From positions 46,268,193 to 46,332,192 of the forward strand of contig JAVMKO010000005.1 in the NCBI GenBank assembly GCA_032164245.1: 64,000 bases of DNA, written 5' to 3'. A program made the translations under genes and the position numbers. This document shows positions 11,166 to 22,895 of this stretch, piece after piece; position 1 is the stretch's first letter, and each line of letters starts with the position of its first letter. Source of the DNA: Sternotherus odoratus. Its lineage: Eukaryota > Chordata > Testudines > Kinosternidae. Under the pieces are notes generated by a model that saw nothing but the letters and a program-made list of their open reading frames with translations, was not told where the DNA came from and did no database searches.

Positions 11166-11432
11166 CCGGGGTTCTCAAAGTGGAGGTTGCGACCCCTCGA
11201 GGGGTCACGGGCCACTTTTGTGGGGGTCGCAAGCCCCAACAGCAGCAACTCCCTGCTGCAGGATCCCCGGGGACCGGTGGCAGCTAGAGCCGCGTTCAAC
11301 CAGCCTCCCGCCCGCGGCAGGGACCTGGGGGCGGGGGGGTTGTGCCACAGCCGGCCGCCGGACCAGAGGGGTCGCGGCGCGCCGACGGCGCAAGAAAAGG
11401 GGTCGCAGTCTCAATAAGTTTGAGAACAGTTG
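11166..11432. mobile_element. 267-bp hAT-type MITE with perfect 8-bp TSD
   Basis: The ends are ccggggttctcaaagt and acTTtgagaacagttg-type inverted text. The flanks atctagag at 11158-11165 and 11433-11440 are identical. The interior is GC-rich, with ggggtcgc motifs near both ends as in hAT elements of the GGTTCTCAAAC class. It sits at the upstream edge of the antisense CR1. Confidence 0.85.
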
Positions 11433-11440
11433 ATCTAGAG

Positions 11441-12031
11441 AGAGTGGCATTTCTGTCTACATTGTGGAAGATGTGGTCCTTTCCCAGTCTCCAACAATCA
11501 CATTCTTCATGGATGAGTATCTGATGTGAGCAAGAATTCTTAGTAACTCATCAAGTTAGGCTGAGGGAATCAGCCTCATAAAGAGGGCCAAAGAAGGCAA
11601 ATCCAGGCTGGTGACTAGAGAAAGTGTTTTTAACTAGTAACCAAAAATTGGAAATAGGAGGACAAAGCTATTTGGAAGAGATGAAGGAGCTTCTCAAGGC
11701 AACCTTTTCAGTAATTAAAGGCAAAGGAATCCTCCTTAAACTTGCTAGGAATTGTGTACATAACCTGGAAGCTATTAGATTGTCTTGAGACATGAAATGT
11801 TTAGGACAACTGTGTAAATAGCCAGATCTTACTGCAGTCTGGACTTGAAAGTAAACTGGCAACTGGGATAAAAGGTAATGCGCCTCATATTTTTGTTTGG
11901 TAACCTAAGGCTTCAGATATTTTTAAGGGACTATTTCTGTGATGTGTTTGATCCCCATGACAAACCTGTATCCGTACCACTTCATGCTGTGAGCCTGTCA
12001 GCTCTCACAAGCTAAGCTGAGTGTATCCATT
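11441..12031. other. EIF3F intron, nothing recognised
   Basis: No clear repeat or exon was found; it may include unrecognised old repeat sequence. Confidence 0.4.
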
Positions 12032-12039
12032 GCTTAGAG

Positions 12040-12573
12040 CAGGGGTCTTCTCACCGAGGAAAAAGTCATGTGGCCCTCCAGGGCAGCGGTCTCCAACCGG
12101 TGGTCCGTGAGAAAATTTCGGTGGTCCGCGGTGCCGGGATCCCTCACGGCCGCCCCTCCGGGCAGGCAAGAGGCTGTGGGCGTCTGTCCCACCCCGTCCC
12201 CGGCGGCCAGCAACCGCCGGCTCGCTCCTGCCTCCCGGCTTGCGCCGCTCGAGCCTGGGGGGGGGGGGGGGGGGAGTGCGTGCCACGCCGCTCGAGCCTG
12301 GGGGAGGGGCTGTGCCGCGCTGCTTGAGCCGGGGGGGGGGGGGGGGGGGGGAAGCCTGCGGTGTGGTCCGTGAGGACCGAAAGGTTGGCAACCACTGCTC
12401 CAGGGTATGTCTGCTGAAATGCCACCGTGGAAAGCAAAAGCTTCCGCTTTCCATGGCGGCATTTTGGCTGTACTAAAATAGCGGTCTCCCGGGTGGTTCA
12501 GCGGTCCAATGGTCTCCTGGGTGGGATCGGCCACGGCGCCAGGGTCTCGCGCACCCCAATTTGATGACCACTG
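12040..12573. mobile_element. Older hAT-like element hosting a younger hAT
   Basis: The outer ends are CAGGGGTCTTCTCACC and, inverted, CAGTGGTCATCAAATTG. The flanks gcttagag (12032-12039) and gtttagaa (12574-12581) agree at 6 of 8 bases, as expected of an aged 8-bp duplication. It is interrupted by the complete element 12084-12397. Confidence 0.6.
12084..12397. mobile_element. 314-bp hAT-type MITE nested in another hAT
   Basis: The ends CAGCGGTCTCCAACC and GGTTGGCAACCACTG are inverted repeats. The flanks ctccaggg at 12076-12083 and 12398-12405 are an exact 8-bp duplication. The interior has three copies of a 'gccgctcgagcctgggggg' unit with long G runs (12256-12274, 12331-12350). Confidence 0.88.
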
Positions 12574-12599
12574 GTTTAGAATGGGACTGAACCCAGATT

Positions 12600-12735
12600 C
12601 TGTTCCCACATCATCTTCCTGTGATAAGTGGAGAGAGTTGCAATTTCTATTCCTCAGTTTGCCCAGCTATAAATTAAAACACCCAACTCTCAAGTGTAGT
12701 CTTTGTAAGGCATTTTGAGACTATATAAAATTGGC
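12600..12735 (+). repeat. MIR-like core SINE fragment
   Basis: Blocks ttcctcagtttgcccagcta, aactctcaagtgtagtc and aaggcattttgagactat follow the order of the MIR core and 3' region. Confidence 0.5.
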
Positions 12736-13184
12736 AGGTGTTCTAGCCAGATCCTGCTTATTTCAGTAGTTGGATGGGAAACATCCAGAGATCAAATAAT
12801 TACTGCAGAAAGTGGTGGTGGTGATTCAGTAGCAGCATTTCCTCAACGTTGGTTTTGACCCAGTATCCCCTAAGCACTGCCTTGGAGGGGTGCAGGGGCT
12901 GCTGAATGTGCCATACCAACAAAGGCCCATATCGCTTTCCCTAAGAATAGGGTTGTCGAGCCCCGTGTTCTAGCTAAAAACAAATGCTGGTAATTCCACT
13001 GTCTCCCTTCATTTCCCCCTGCAGTTTTGATTGGAGCATTCACTCCCTGTCCTTGTCAATGTCCTGGGTAGTGGTGGTGTGTGCTGGTTAAACAACTGCT
13101 TCAATTTGTTGCTGGATAAAGAGAATCACTCCTGTGTAAAGTGGTTTAGAATTCCTGAAGGTGAAAGTTTCTATTTCTGACTTG

Positions 13185-13350
13185 GATTGGGAAATCAGGA
13201 TATGTGAATTTATACTCCTGATTCCCAGTGACTTGTGTGATTTTGTCCAAGTCAAACCACTATTTGCCTTCTCTTCTCCATTTGTGAAATGGGGATAATG
13301 TTTGCAATGCTCTGAGGACTATAGATAAAAAGCACTGTAAGTTCTGAATA
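13185..13350 (+). repeat. MIR-like core SINE fragment
   Basis: Blocks tcccagtgacttgtgtga, ccatttgtgaaatggggata and aaaaagcactgtaagttctg match the MIR core order. It ends about 180 bp before the last EIF3F exon. Confidence 0.6.
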
Positions 13351-13534
13351 TTATATTTATGAAATGGAAACTAAGATATGGTGTCATCAGTGTCACTCTG
13401 AAGAATGGTGCTTGGCAACTGCACTGTTTATAAATTGCTTTGACACAAATTCACATCTCTCGGACATCACCACCTTCTCTCTTCTTTGATTCTCTTAATA
13501 AGTCTAACTGCTGCTATCCATTTCTCTTTCTCAG

Positions 13535-13612
13535 GACCTGCTGATGGTGACCTACTTGGCAAATCTCACTCAGTCACAGATTGCTCTCAATGAAAAACTT
13601 CTGAGCTTATGA
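13535..13612 (+). CDS. EIF3F: EIF3F terminal coding exon
   Basis: Twenty-five codons (DLLMVTYLANLTQSQ... to ...KLLSL) followed by TGA at 13610-13612 give the EIF3F C-terminus, matching vertebrate orthologues almost residue for residue. The acceptor is cctttctctttctcag-type with a strong pyrimidine tract. With the exons at 2385, 4998 and 7218 it accounts for about 140 C-terminal residues, uninterrupted. The gene looks functional. Confidence 0.96.
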   Translation, partial: DLLMVTYLANLTQSQIALNEKLLSL

Positions 13613-13960
13613 TGGATTCCCTGCCTTCTCTCACTTGAGAGCCTGAAGATACAACAGAGCTACTCTCCCTACAGTCTGTTCTACTACTGAATTTAGTTGG
13701 ACATTTAATGTAATTGCCTAAATGATTCAGTATTTTTCCCCATACTCCTCTGATTCCCACCTCCACCCCAAAGAAACCTTCCACTGTGGTTCAGATACTG
13801 AATCAACACTGGTTGTGAGCCCATTATTGAAAATGGAACTGAGGGCTACTCTTTAGTGTCCACAAGCTGCTGTCCCAGGTTACCCATTTATATAACAAAC
13901 ACAACTCCATTGTATTGTGACAATTATTGATTCTAAATAAACCATTCCACTGATAAGAGC
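13613..13960 (+). other. EIF3F: EIF3F 3' UTR with poly(A) signal
   Basis: The canonical AATAAA is at 13936-13941, about 325 nt after the stop, and GT-rich sequence (ataggtgtgtcc) follows at about 13974. The cleavage site is expected near 13955-13965. No repeat is inserted in the UTR. Confidence 0.8.
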
Positions 13961-14089
13961 GCCTTGCATCCATAGGTGTGTCCTCTTCCTCAATATGTGG
14001 TGATAGTGGCTTTAAAAAAAATAGTTTCCTCTCCTGAGATCAATTATAGAGCACATAGGAGCACACCAAGTTCTACAGAGTCCCTGTGG

Positions 14090-14700
14090 CAGAGGTGGGC
14101 AAACTATGGCCCACAGGCCAGAGCCAGCCAGTGGGACTGTCCTGCCCAGCCCTTGAGGTCCCGGCTGGGGAGATTAGCCCCAAGTTCCTCCCCTGCTGTC
14201 GTGTCCCCTGTCTTCCCCCAGCATTAGTTCATGGTGGCAGCAGGGCTACAAGCTCCTGTCAGGCAGTACGTTAGCGCAGCTGCCAGTCTTGCTGCTTTGA
14301 GTGGCATGATACAAGGGTGCGGGGGCAGGGAGCAGGGGCAGTTGGATGGGGCGGAGGTTCTGAGGGGGGGGCAGTTGGGACAGGGAACAGCGGGGATTGA
14401 ATAGGTGTGGGAGTCCTGAGGGCCTGTCGGGGGTTGAGGTGTGGATAGGGGTTGGGGCAGTCAGGGCAGGGAGTGGGGGTGGTGTTTGATAGGGGTTGGG
14501 GTTCTGGGGGGGGATGGTTGGGGGAGAAGGAGCAGGAGGGTTGGATGGGTTGGAAGCTCTGAGGGGGGCAGTCAGGTAATGGGGGGACAGATAGGGGGTG
14601 AGGGCCAGGCTGTTTGGGGAGGCACAGCTTTCCCTACCTGGCCCTCCATATAGTTTTGGAACCCCGATGTGGCCCTAAGGCCAAAAAGTTTGCCCACCCC
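14090..14700 (+). mobile_element. Non-autonomous hAT-like element (same family as 1-597)
   Basis: The ends CAGAGGTGGGCAAACT and AGTTTGCCCACCCC are inverted repeats. The G-rich middle and the closing block gccctccatatagttttgg match the copy at 1-597 and the inverted copy at 19246. An exact 8-bp duplication is not visible, perhaps through decay. Confidence 0.7.
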
Positions 14701-14872
14701 ATGTGTAGACATTTGGGCTTGGGCAGGAGCCTGGGGTCCCCTGCACAGTGGAAGGGTGCCAGAGCTCAGGCTGCAGCCCAAGCCCAAACATCTACACTGC
14801 AATAAACTGAGACAGAGACAGCAGGCACAAGCCAGCTTCCTGTTGGTAATGGCAGTGTAAACATACCCTGAG
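14701..14872. mobile_element. MITE fragment with internal hairpin
   Basis: Text gtgtagacatttgggcttgg near 14704 is inverted near 14770-14800 (agcccaagcccaaacatcta), forming a hairpin. The piece ends with gtgtaaacataccctgag, a Harbinger-MITE-like end. Confidence 0.45.
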
Positions 14873-16344
14873 ACTCGCTGCCAGTCTTTTTTTTGTAGTC
14901 TAGATGTACCTAGAGATGGGCTGTCAATATTTGAACTGCTAGTCTCTTAAAATCTGGTTTGGTCAGAGCTGAGCTTTCTGACAACTGCGTTGACATGAAG
15001 ATTCTCTGAGCACGTGACAGTGAGCACCTGTTCCCCTGCAGGTATTTAACCATGTTGAAAGAACAACTTATTGTCATATCTAGTATCAACTGTATGTAAC
15101 AATGTATTCCCCCTGGGGTATATTGTGTGCTTGGCAGAGAATTGTAGGTGTGTGTAAAATAATCCACCTTCTGACTGCCTGTGACCAGTCATCTCAGGCA
15201 TATATTCCAATGAGTCAACCTTTGCCAGAGCGACAGCTTGTGACTGAGGCAACCCCCTCTGTACAAACCAATATTAAGTGTTTGTTAGCCCTATTGTCTC
15301 TGCAGAGACTGTGCATAATAATTTGGCAATCTGCCATTCAGCAAAGGTGCAGGTGCTATTGTGTCTGCTGCTTGAAGTACAAAACTGCTTGTGAACATAT
15401 TTTAGAGCCAGTGCATTGGGAAACCTAAAAAAAGACTCTACTCTGAACACAAAGCAATGCCAAAGATGGTCTGTACTGATGTATTAGAATTAGCAATTGC
15501 TGGGGATCTTTAATGTACAACAAGGATAATGGGTGTTTTTTAATTACAGGTGGGGAGATGGTAAAGAAACTCCAGCACTTTCTAGCCACTCAAAGCTTCT
15601 ACAGCAGAAATGATTGCGTAGAGCGATGCAAATTCTGTCTCGAGAGAACTGATGTTGATTACTTTTCTGTATTCTGTTCTACTGTAGTTCTCTTAGTGGT
15701 GCTTGGCAGAGTTGGTTATTCTAATCAGAAGGTGCTCTCTGATTATTTCCTTAGCATATTGCTTATCAGATTTTTGCATGACTGCCGTGGAGTGGCCTTT
15801 TGCTACATAGCTCAAAAGCAAATATAATGTTGACTGCTCATGTGGTATTAGAATAAAAAATTGAGGAAAAATTTGCAGACTGCTACTTCTAGATGTGTGT
15901 GCATAAGCAAAATAAAAATAGAGGCTCATGTTAAAACTTGCCTGTCTATATGGCTGTACTTCAAATGATGAGACCAATTGTAAAATTAGGCAAATAGTTG
16001 CAATGACACGTCACATTCTTAGCTGCCATCCAGCTTCCTTACCAGAGATGCCTAATCTGCTGGTACTATTAAGACAAGCATTATTTCTATTGAAACTTTT
16101 ACAAATTAAAAAATGTTTCTAATATATTAAGCAAAGATTATATAGGTTTGAATTTTAAAAAAATAAATATTTTCCTCAAATTCTGAAGTGAGGCAAAGTT
16201 TTACCAACTAAATTTGTATTTGGTGTCTATCAAAAACTGCAGCTAACTGTCAGACTTCAAATTCTAGCAGTATATCTGAGCAGGTCATCTTATTCCTGTC
16301 AACATACACTACATTGTATTCATCAACACTGAACTCAATCTGCC
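14873..16344. other. Intergenic, nothing recognised
   Basis: A/T-rich sequence without a recognisable exon. Several short open frames occur (such as 15102-15428) but have no domain signal or splice context. Confidence 0.4.
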
Positions 16345-16440
16345 ATTGCGATGAATTTACTTGGGGATTGGTCCTACTTTGAGCAGGGGGTTGGACTAGC
16401 TGACCTCCTGAGGTCCCTTCCAACCCTGATATTCTATGTT
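16345..16440 (+). mobile_element. CR1 LINE 3' end, short
   Basis: It carries the CR1 3' terminal region (gagcagggggttggactagc, then ctcctgaggtcccttccaac) and ends at tgatattctatg, the start of the CR1 octamer tail. Confidence 0.85.
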
Positions 16441-17090
16441 AGGTTTCTTCAGTTTCACTTCCTTTTTTCCCCTAGTATTGATTCATGTAAGGTAGGAGCA
16501 GTTCCTATGTACCCCCATTTCTGCCCAGTATGGCACTACAGCTGTGCTCAACCTTAATTTCCCCAACTGAATCATAAATTTACTTTAACCGATCCGGGCA
16601 AGGAGACACCAACCCATTTAGCCAAATAGCATATTCCCCTTTTAATAAAATTTCAGGGCAGCCATCATTACAACAAAATAGTTTATCGGGGCCTGGCACA
16701 GAGTTCCTAAACAATGTCCACAAACCCAAGTCAGAGTCCGGTTTGGCTTGTCTCCTGATGCTTGAGAGAGAAAACTCCACCTCGGTTGCCTGCCTGTCTG
16801 GTTTCTACTCTGCTATCTTGCTCCATGGACCCTGGCCTGTTTCTAGTTTCATGGCTCAGCCCCTAGGACTTCCTTCATTATCCCCATGGTGTAAGCTCTG
16901 GCCTGTGTATTAAAGGTCTAGTACAGTTTTTCCCCATACACTTCTTTCACAATTCTCCTAAATCCTGTTTGATCTTGCTACCTTTCCCCTCCCCTCCCCC
17001 CCCAATCATTAACATTAAATACTACTCCAAGTAGGGCTCTTTTGGAAATCCTTTTGATTAATCTGAGTCTGATCAAACTCTTCAGTTTTT
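16441..17090. other. Intergenic, nothing recognised
   Basis: No repeat or coding signal could be supported here. Confidence 0.4.
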
Positions 17091-17406
17091 AATAGGGTTG
17101 TCAAGTGATTAATCGTGCAATTAAAAAGATTAATTGCACATTTAAACAGTAGCAGAATACCATTTATTTAAATATTTTGGAGGCTTTCTACATATATTGA
17201 TTTCACTTACAACACAGTGTAACTGTACAGTACTTTATTCTTAATTACAAATATTTGCACTGTAATAAAAAACCAAAGAAATAGTAGTTCAGTTCACCTA
17301 ATACAAGTACTGTAATGCAATCTCTTTATCGTGAAAGTTGAACTTACAAATGTAAATTATGTTAAAAAAACTGTACCCAAAAATAAAACCATGTAAACCT
17401 TTAGAG

Positions 17407-17624
17407 CAGGCCTGCACAACTCAGAAAGCAGTGAGGGCCATATTACTGCAAAAAACCCAGCTGCGAGCCAAAAAGCCCTGCCCTCGCCCTTCCCCCTCCC
17501 ACCCCATCCACTTCCCCCCCAAATACCTCTTTCCCCCCCCTCCCCCGCTTGGCTTGCCCCACCCCTACTCTCCCCCTGCGGGCTGCACAGTGAGCCCCTG
17601 CGGGCTGCACATTGTGTAGGCCTG
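17407..17624 (+). mobile_element. 218-bp hAT-type MITE with perfect 8-bp TSD
   Basis: The ends are CAGGCCTGCACAACTC and TGTGTAGGCCTG. The flanks ctttagag at 17399-17406 and 17625-17632 are identical. It is the same family as 4460-4640, in opposite orientation, and is nested in the foldback element. Confidence 0.85.
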
Positions 17625-18054
17625 CTTTAGAGCCTCCAAGTCCTCCTCCTTGTTCAGCCAATTGCTAAAACAAACAAGTTTGTTTGCATTTGCAGAAGGT
17701 AATGCTGCCCACTTTTTGTTTACAATGTCACTTGAGAATTAGAACAGGTGTTTGCATGGCACTTTTTAAGCCAGCTTTGCACAGTATTTATGTGCCAGAT
17801 ATGCCAAACTTGTACTTTGACCACCATTCCAAAGGACAGTTATGTAACAAAATTCTACATTTGTAAATTGCACTTTCACAATAAAGAGATTGCACTACAA
17901 TACTTGCATGAGGTGAATTAACAAATACTTTAGTTTATCATTTTTACAGTGCAAATATTTGTAATAAAAAGATACCAAGTAAACACTGTACACTTTGTAT
18001 TGTGTGTTGTAATCGAAGTCAATATACTTGAAAATGTAGAAAAACATCCAAAAA

Positions 18055-19123
18055 TCTATATATATAAAAGTCAAATGGTGTATGTATGTATGTGTGCGTG
18101 CGTGCATGTATGTATGTATGCGCGGATGTAGGCTTACTCCTTCCACACCGTTTGAGCTAGAGACTTAAAATTTGGTACAGTTAGAGGTCTTGAGGTCCTA
18201 ATGACCGTAAGAGTCGAAAATTTTTCAAATCTCACCTCTGACACCCCCCAGGGGTGAAATTCTTTAAAGGCCAATCACATCAGCTGGGCAGCTGCTGTTC
18301 TCTGTGACATAGTTATGATGTCATAATACCCCCCTCCAACAGACACCGCACTCGCTTAGCTCTCTGCCCCTCCCCCCTCCAATGGAACCCCGGAATCCCT
18401 CAGCTCTGTGCCCCCTCCCCACCTCCAATGGGAACCCCAGAATCCCTCAGCTCTCTGCCCCCTCCCCACCTCCGACAGACCCCGGAATCCCTCAGCTCTC
18501 TGCCCCCTGCCCACCTCCGATGGACCCAGGTTGGGTTTGGTCGGAGGGTAAGTGAGGTGGGGATGTCGGGTTTGGTCGGGGGATAAGTGAGCCGGGGGTG
18601 TTGGGTTTGGTCTGGGGGGGTGGGAAGGTGTCTGGCGGGGTGAGGTGAGGGGTGAGGTGTGGGGGTTGGGGTTTGTCAGGGGGTGTTGGGTTTGGTGGGG
18701 GGGTAAGGTGGGGGTGTTGGGTTTGGTTGGGGGGGTGAGGGGGGTCGGGGTTGGTCGAGGGGTGAGGTGTGGGTTTCGGGTTTGGTTGTGGTGGTAGGTA
18801 GGGGTGTCGGGTTTGGTTGGGGGGGGAAAGTGAGGTGGGTGTGTCAGGTTTGGTCTATGGGGGGGTGAGGTGTGGGTGTTGGTCAGGGGGTGTTGGGGTT
18901 GGTAGGGGGTGACTTGGGGGTGTTGGGTTTGGGTCGGGGGGTGAAAATGTGAGTCGGAGTTGGTCGAGGGGTAAGTGAGGTGGGGGTGTCAGGTTTGGTC
19001 GGGGGGCTGAGGTGGGGGTGTCAGGTTTGCTCTCTCCCCCATCCAACGGACCCCGCACTCGCTCAGCTGTCTGCCCCCTCCCCACCTCCGACTGACCCGA
19101 GCAACGCCGGGTATTTTCGCTAG
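18055..19123 (+). mobile_element. Non-autonomous Helitron
   Basis: It starts with TC (TCTATATATATAAAAGTC) and ends with CTAG. An ACCCG...CGGGT hairpin lies 7-11 bases before the end. It is inserted exactly between A (18054) and T (19124) with no target duplication, and the empty site is shown by the opposite arm of the host foldback element. The interior has a (TGTA)n tract, direct repeats with 'cactcgctcagctctctgcc'-like text, and a G-rich ~30-bp array at about 18535-19020. No Rep/helicase is encoded. Confidence 0.85.
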
Positions 19124-19245
19124 TATTTAATAAATGTAAATTGGTATTCTATTATTGTTTAACAGTGCAATTAAAACTGATTAATGGTGATTTTTTTTAA
19201 TTGTATGAGTTAACTGTAATTCATTGACAGCACTAGTTTCTAAAT

Positions 19246-19884
19246 GGAGTGGGTAAACTTTCTGGCCCGAGGGCCACATCGGGGTTGCAAAATTGTACGG
19301 AGGGCTGGGTAGGGAAGGCTGTGCCTCTCCAAACAGCCTGCCCCCACCCCCTATCCGGCCCCCTCCCACTTTCCATCCCTTGAATGCCTCCCTCAGAACC
19401 TCTGACCTATCCAATCCACCCCCACTCCTTGTCCCCTGACTGCCCACTCCAGAGACCCCTCACCACAACCCCTTGCTCTCCGTCTCCTGACTACCCTGAC
19501 CCCTATCCATCCCCTTGACAGACTCCTGGGACTCCCATGCCCCATCCAATCCCCCCTGCTCCCTGACCGCCCCCTCCAGAGACTCCCAGCCCCTAACCAC
19601 CACCCTGGGACCTCATCCCCCTATCCAACCCACCCTGCTCCCTGTTCCCTTACTGCCCCCGGGGAGCCTCTGCCCCTTATCCAATCCCCCAGCCTCAGTC
19701 CCCTTACCATGCTGCTCAGAGCAGTGTATCTGGCTTCGCATAGAGCCAAACATGCTGTCCCATGGGAGCACGCAGCCACGCCCCCCAGAGCGCTGTCCTC
19801 GTGGCTGCCTGGCTCCGGGGGAGGGAGGAAGGTGAGGGAGGGCTGGAGGGCTGGCCAGGACAGTCCTGTGGGCTGGATGTGGCT
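19246..19884 (-). mobile_element. hAT-like element, inverted copy of 1-597 family
   Basis: It starts with GAGTGGGTAAACTTTC-type text and carries, in reverse, the 'caaaattgtacggagggctgg' end block and the C-rich middle. The far end near 19884 is worn. The second duplication copy starts inside this element at 28432. Confidence 0.65.
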
Positions 19885-20549
19885 GAACTTGACAGCTGAA
19901 AAAGAAAAGACAATAACAATATGAACAGCTGTACGTAATGTAAGCTTGAGCTGTGTCTTGACATGCTGGTGTCTAAATAGCATAGCAGAACCAGACCTGC
20001 TCCATTATGTTCACAGAAAGGGTGAGGCTTTTATTTGTAGTGTGGCTCCACCCAGCAGAGCCAGAGAAATAATGGATGCAATCCACCTACAAATCCTCTA
20101 GCTGAGGTTTGCTGTTCATTAATGTTGTGGGAGGATTCCTAAGAATATGACTCAGTGGGTAGTGGCTCTCACTCTGCCGCTAAACAAACACACTGAGTCC
20201 GTTCTACTTATCAGCTGAACTGAACTGGCTTCTCCTTACGCGCATGGATGGCTAACTTGATTTAGCCAAGCTTGACTATCTGCATTTTAATTACCGTGGT
20301 GGTCAGGAGGTGGTGCCTCAAGGAATTTTTTTATAGTAGATATTTCGGTGATACCTGCTTCTGGCTTTTTGTAGTTTGATCGGATGGTGCAAAGATGACC
20401 AGAATTTTTGTTGTTACAAAGTAGGGGAGAGTGGTTGACAGCAATTGTACGTGATTGAAATGTAACATGTTAAAACCAAGCTTGATTGCTGCCTAATCAC
20501 TTACAATTTGTACTACACAAGGGAAGACAATGAGCCATAGGGGCTAGTA
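19885..20549 (+). other. Unrecognised intergenic sequence in block A
   Basis: Nothing recognised; it is identical in nature to 28591-29253 in block B. Confidence 0.4.
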
Positions 20550-20740
20550 TACAGGACTGGCAGCCAGGTGTCCTAATGTCTGTTCTTAGCTTTGCTATTG
20601 ACTTGCTGGGTGGCTTTTGTGTAAGCATTGTGCTTTTAATTCGCCCCCCCCCCCAAATAAATTGGGATAATCAGCTTTTGTAAAATATGTTCAGAACTTC
20701 AGGTGAAAAGCACTACAATAAAGCACGAGTTATTTAGGTC
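20550..20740 (+). repeat. MIR-like core SINE fragment
   Basis: Blocks ggcagccaggtgtcctaatg, gctttgctattgacttgctg and gaaaagcactacaataaag follow MIR order. The second copy is at about 29254-29445. Confidence 0.6.
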
Positions 20741-21526
20741 CATATATGCAGCTCTCAATTCTGTTACAGCTCCTGTTGACATCGGGGAATTCCACTACCC
20801 AACAGGGTGGAGTGAGGGGAGGGAGAGAGAGTGATTTTCTATGCTATTGAAAAGATGTTTGCTTTCAGTATGCTGTTGATAGTAATGTAGGGAGAAGGGT
20901 TATCTCTCAGAAACAGGAAGTCAAAAAGATATGGTGAATAAATATACCTTCCAATGAAGGTGAATTTGTTCTTCAGTCTTGTTAGCATTTGCCAAATTGT
21001 CAGTTTTCTTTATACAATATGTAGCCATGACACTTTCCATCTTGCTCTGGCTATCGTTTTCTAGAAAGCACTCACTGTTTGCTAGGTAAACTTATCTCAG
21101 TGGAATTCCTATCCAGTCCCGTATCATGTGATCCAGAGGAAGATGTAAGAACCCTGACAGAGGTAGGGTATGTCTTCACTACAGCAGTAGGTTGATTTCC
21201 TTTAATTCGATTTTGTAAAGCAGACTGTATACAGTCGATTTTGTGTGTCCCCACTAAGCACAGCAAAGCACAGCAAGTCGACAGTGTCTGTCCGCACAAC
21301 TTTTGCAAGCGTCGACATAATGAGCATTGCACTGTGGGTACCTATCCCACAGTTCCCGGAGCCCCCAGCAGGCACCATTTCGAGTGCTGCACTATGGGTA
21401 GGCATTTCCAAATTTTGCGCCCTTTTTCCGCGCTGCCGACCCCCATTACGAGCGGTGCACTGTGGGTAGGCATCCCATAATTCGCGCCCTTTCTCCGCGC
21501 CGTGCTAACACCATAGCACTGCAAGC

Positions 21527-22895
21527 ATGGAGCCCGCTGATGCCACGGCTGCAGTAATGGCTGTTGTGAGGACCTCGATCACGGTTGCGGATTTCATGCT
21601 GTACCGTCTGCAGAGGAATGCGATCCGGGGACAACTGCGCTTTCTGGAACCTGACGACAGTGAGGAGGAGATGGACCAGGACGTGCACTGCAGGGACGGG
21701 GACACTGACGTTTTTGGAAGTGGGGCGACTGACAATCTGTCAAATTTGGTGGCAATGGGGCAGGCTCATGCCATCGAACGCCGATTCTGGGCCAGGGAAA
21801 CAAGCACGGACTGGTGGGATCGCATAGTGCTGCGGATCTGGGATGACTCCCAATGGCTCAGAAACTTCCGTATGCGAAAGGGCACGTTCATGGAACTTTG
21901 TGACTTGCTTTCCCCGGCCCTTCGGCGCAAGAATACCAGAATGAGGGCGGCCCTTACAGTTGAGAAGCGAGTGGCGATAGCCCTCTGGAAGCTTGCAACA
22001 CCAGACAGATACCGGTCAGTCGCAAATCAGTTTGGGGTGGGTAGATCTACAGTGGGCTCTGCTGTGATGCAAGTAAGCAGGGCAATCGTCGAGCAGCTGC
22101 TACCCAGGGTTATAAACCTTGGAAACCTGCAAGCTACAATTGATGGCTTTGCCGCCATGGGATTCCCTAACTGTGGTGGGGCTATAGATGGGACTCATAT
22201 CCCTATCCTGGCACCGGACTACGAGGCCGCCGAGTACAGAAACCGGAAGGGATATTACTCAATGGTCATGCAAGCAGTGGTTGACCACAAGGGACATTTC
22301 ACCGACCTGTACGTGGGGTGGCCGGGAAAGCTTCATGACGCTCGTGTTTTCAGGAACTCTAGGGTTTTTAGACAGCTGCAGCAAGGCACTTTCTTCCCCG
22401 ACCAGAAAATTTCCGTGGGGGGGGGGGAGGGAAATGCCGATCGTTATCATTGGGGACCCAGCCTACCCCCTAATGCCCTGGCTTATGAAGCCCTACACAG
22501 GAGCCCTGGACAGGGGTCAGGAGCTGTTCAACTACAGGCTGAGCAAGTGCAGAATGGCCGTAGAGTGTGCATTTGGCCGTCTGAAGGGGAGATGGCGTTC
22601 GTTACTGATTTGCTCAGACATCAGCGAGAGAAATATCCCCATTGTTATTGCTGCTTGCTCTGTGCTCCACAATCTCTGTGAGAGCAAGGGGGAAACGTTT
22701 ATGGCGGGCTGGGAGGCAGAGGCAAATTTACTGTCTGCTACTTACCAGCAGCCAGACAGCAGGGAAAGTAGAAGAGCGCACCAGGGCGTTTTTGGGGGGG
22801 CGGTTGGTCGGTCTTCAGCAGAAAAGATTACTTTGCAGCTGGGAATCTTTATCTCCCTACTAATTGCAGTCCGTGTTTCAAACAGGCAACCATGA
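21527..22895 (+). pseudogene. Harbinger transposase, frameshifted (copy A)
   Basis: This is a DDE transposase of the HARBI1 family that would cut and paste the element with its Myb-like partner. The helix-turn-helix region (VANQFGVGRSTVG) and first acidic residue (GAIDGTH) are in the frame opened at 21527. The second (GDPAYPLMPW) and the glutamate (VECAFGRLKGRW) lie in a different frame that stays open to 22895. The shift falls in a run of G at about 22418-22427 (10 G). Copy B has the run broken by a T and is in frame. A sequencing error in the homopolymer is possible. Confidence 0.88.

Larger units (their letters stand above)
17093..19235. mobile_element. Foldback-like DNA element with long inverted arms
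   Basis: The left arm (about 17095-17370) is inverted in two pieces on the right (about 17862-18054 and 19124-19234), giving arms of roughly 280 bp. Matching marks include agaataccatttatttaaat on the left against its complement at 19130-19160. It is interrupted by a hAT element (17407-17624) and a Helitron (18055-19123) that splits the right arm. Superfamily is unassigned and no transposase is visible. Confidence 0.7.

Noticed and set aside
15513..15827. 104-codon frame with hydrophobic stretch (possible membrane peptide)
   Set aside because: No homology recognised, no splice or promoter context; consistent with chance in A/T-rich DNA.
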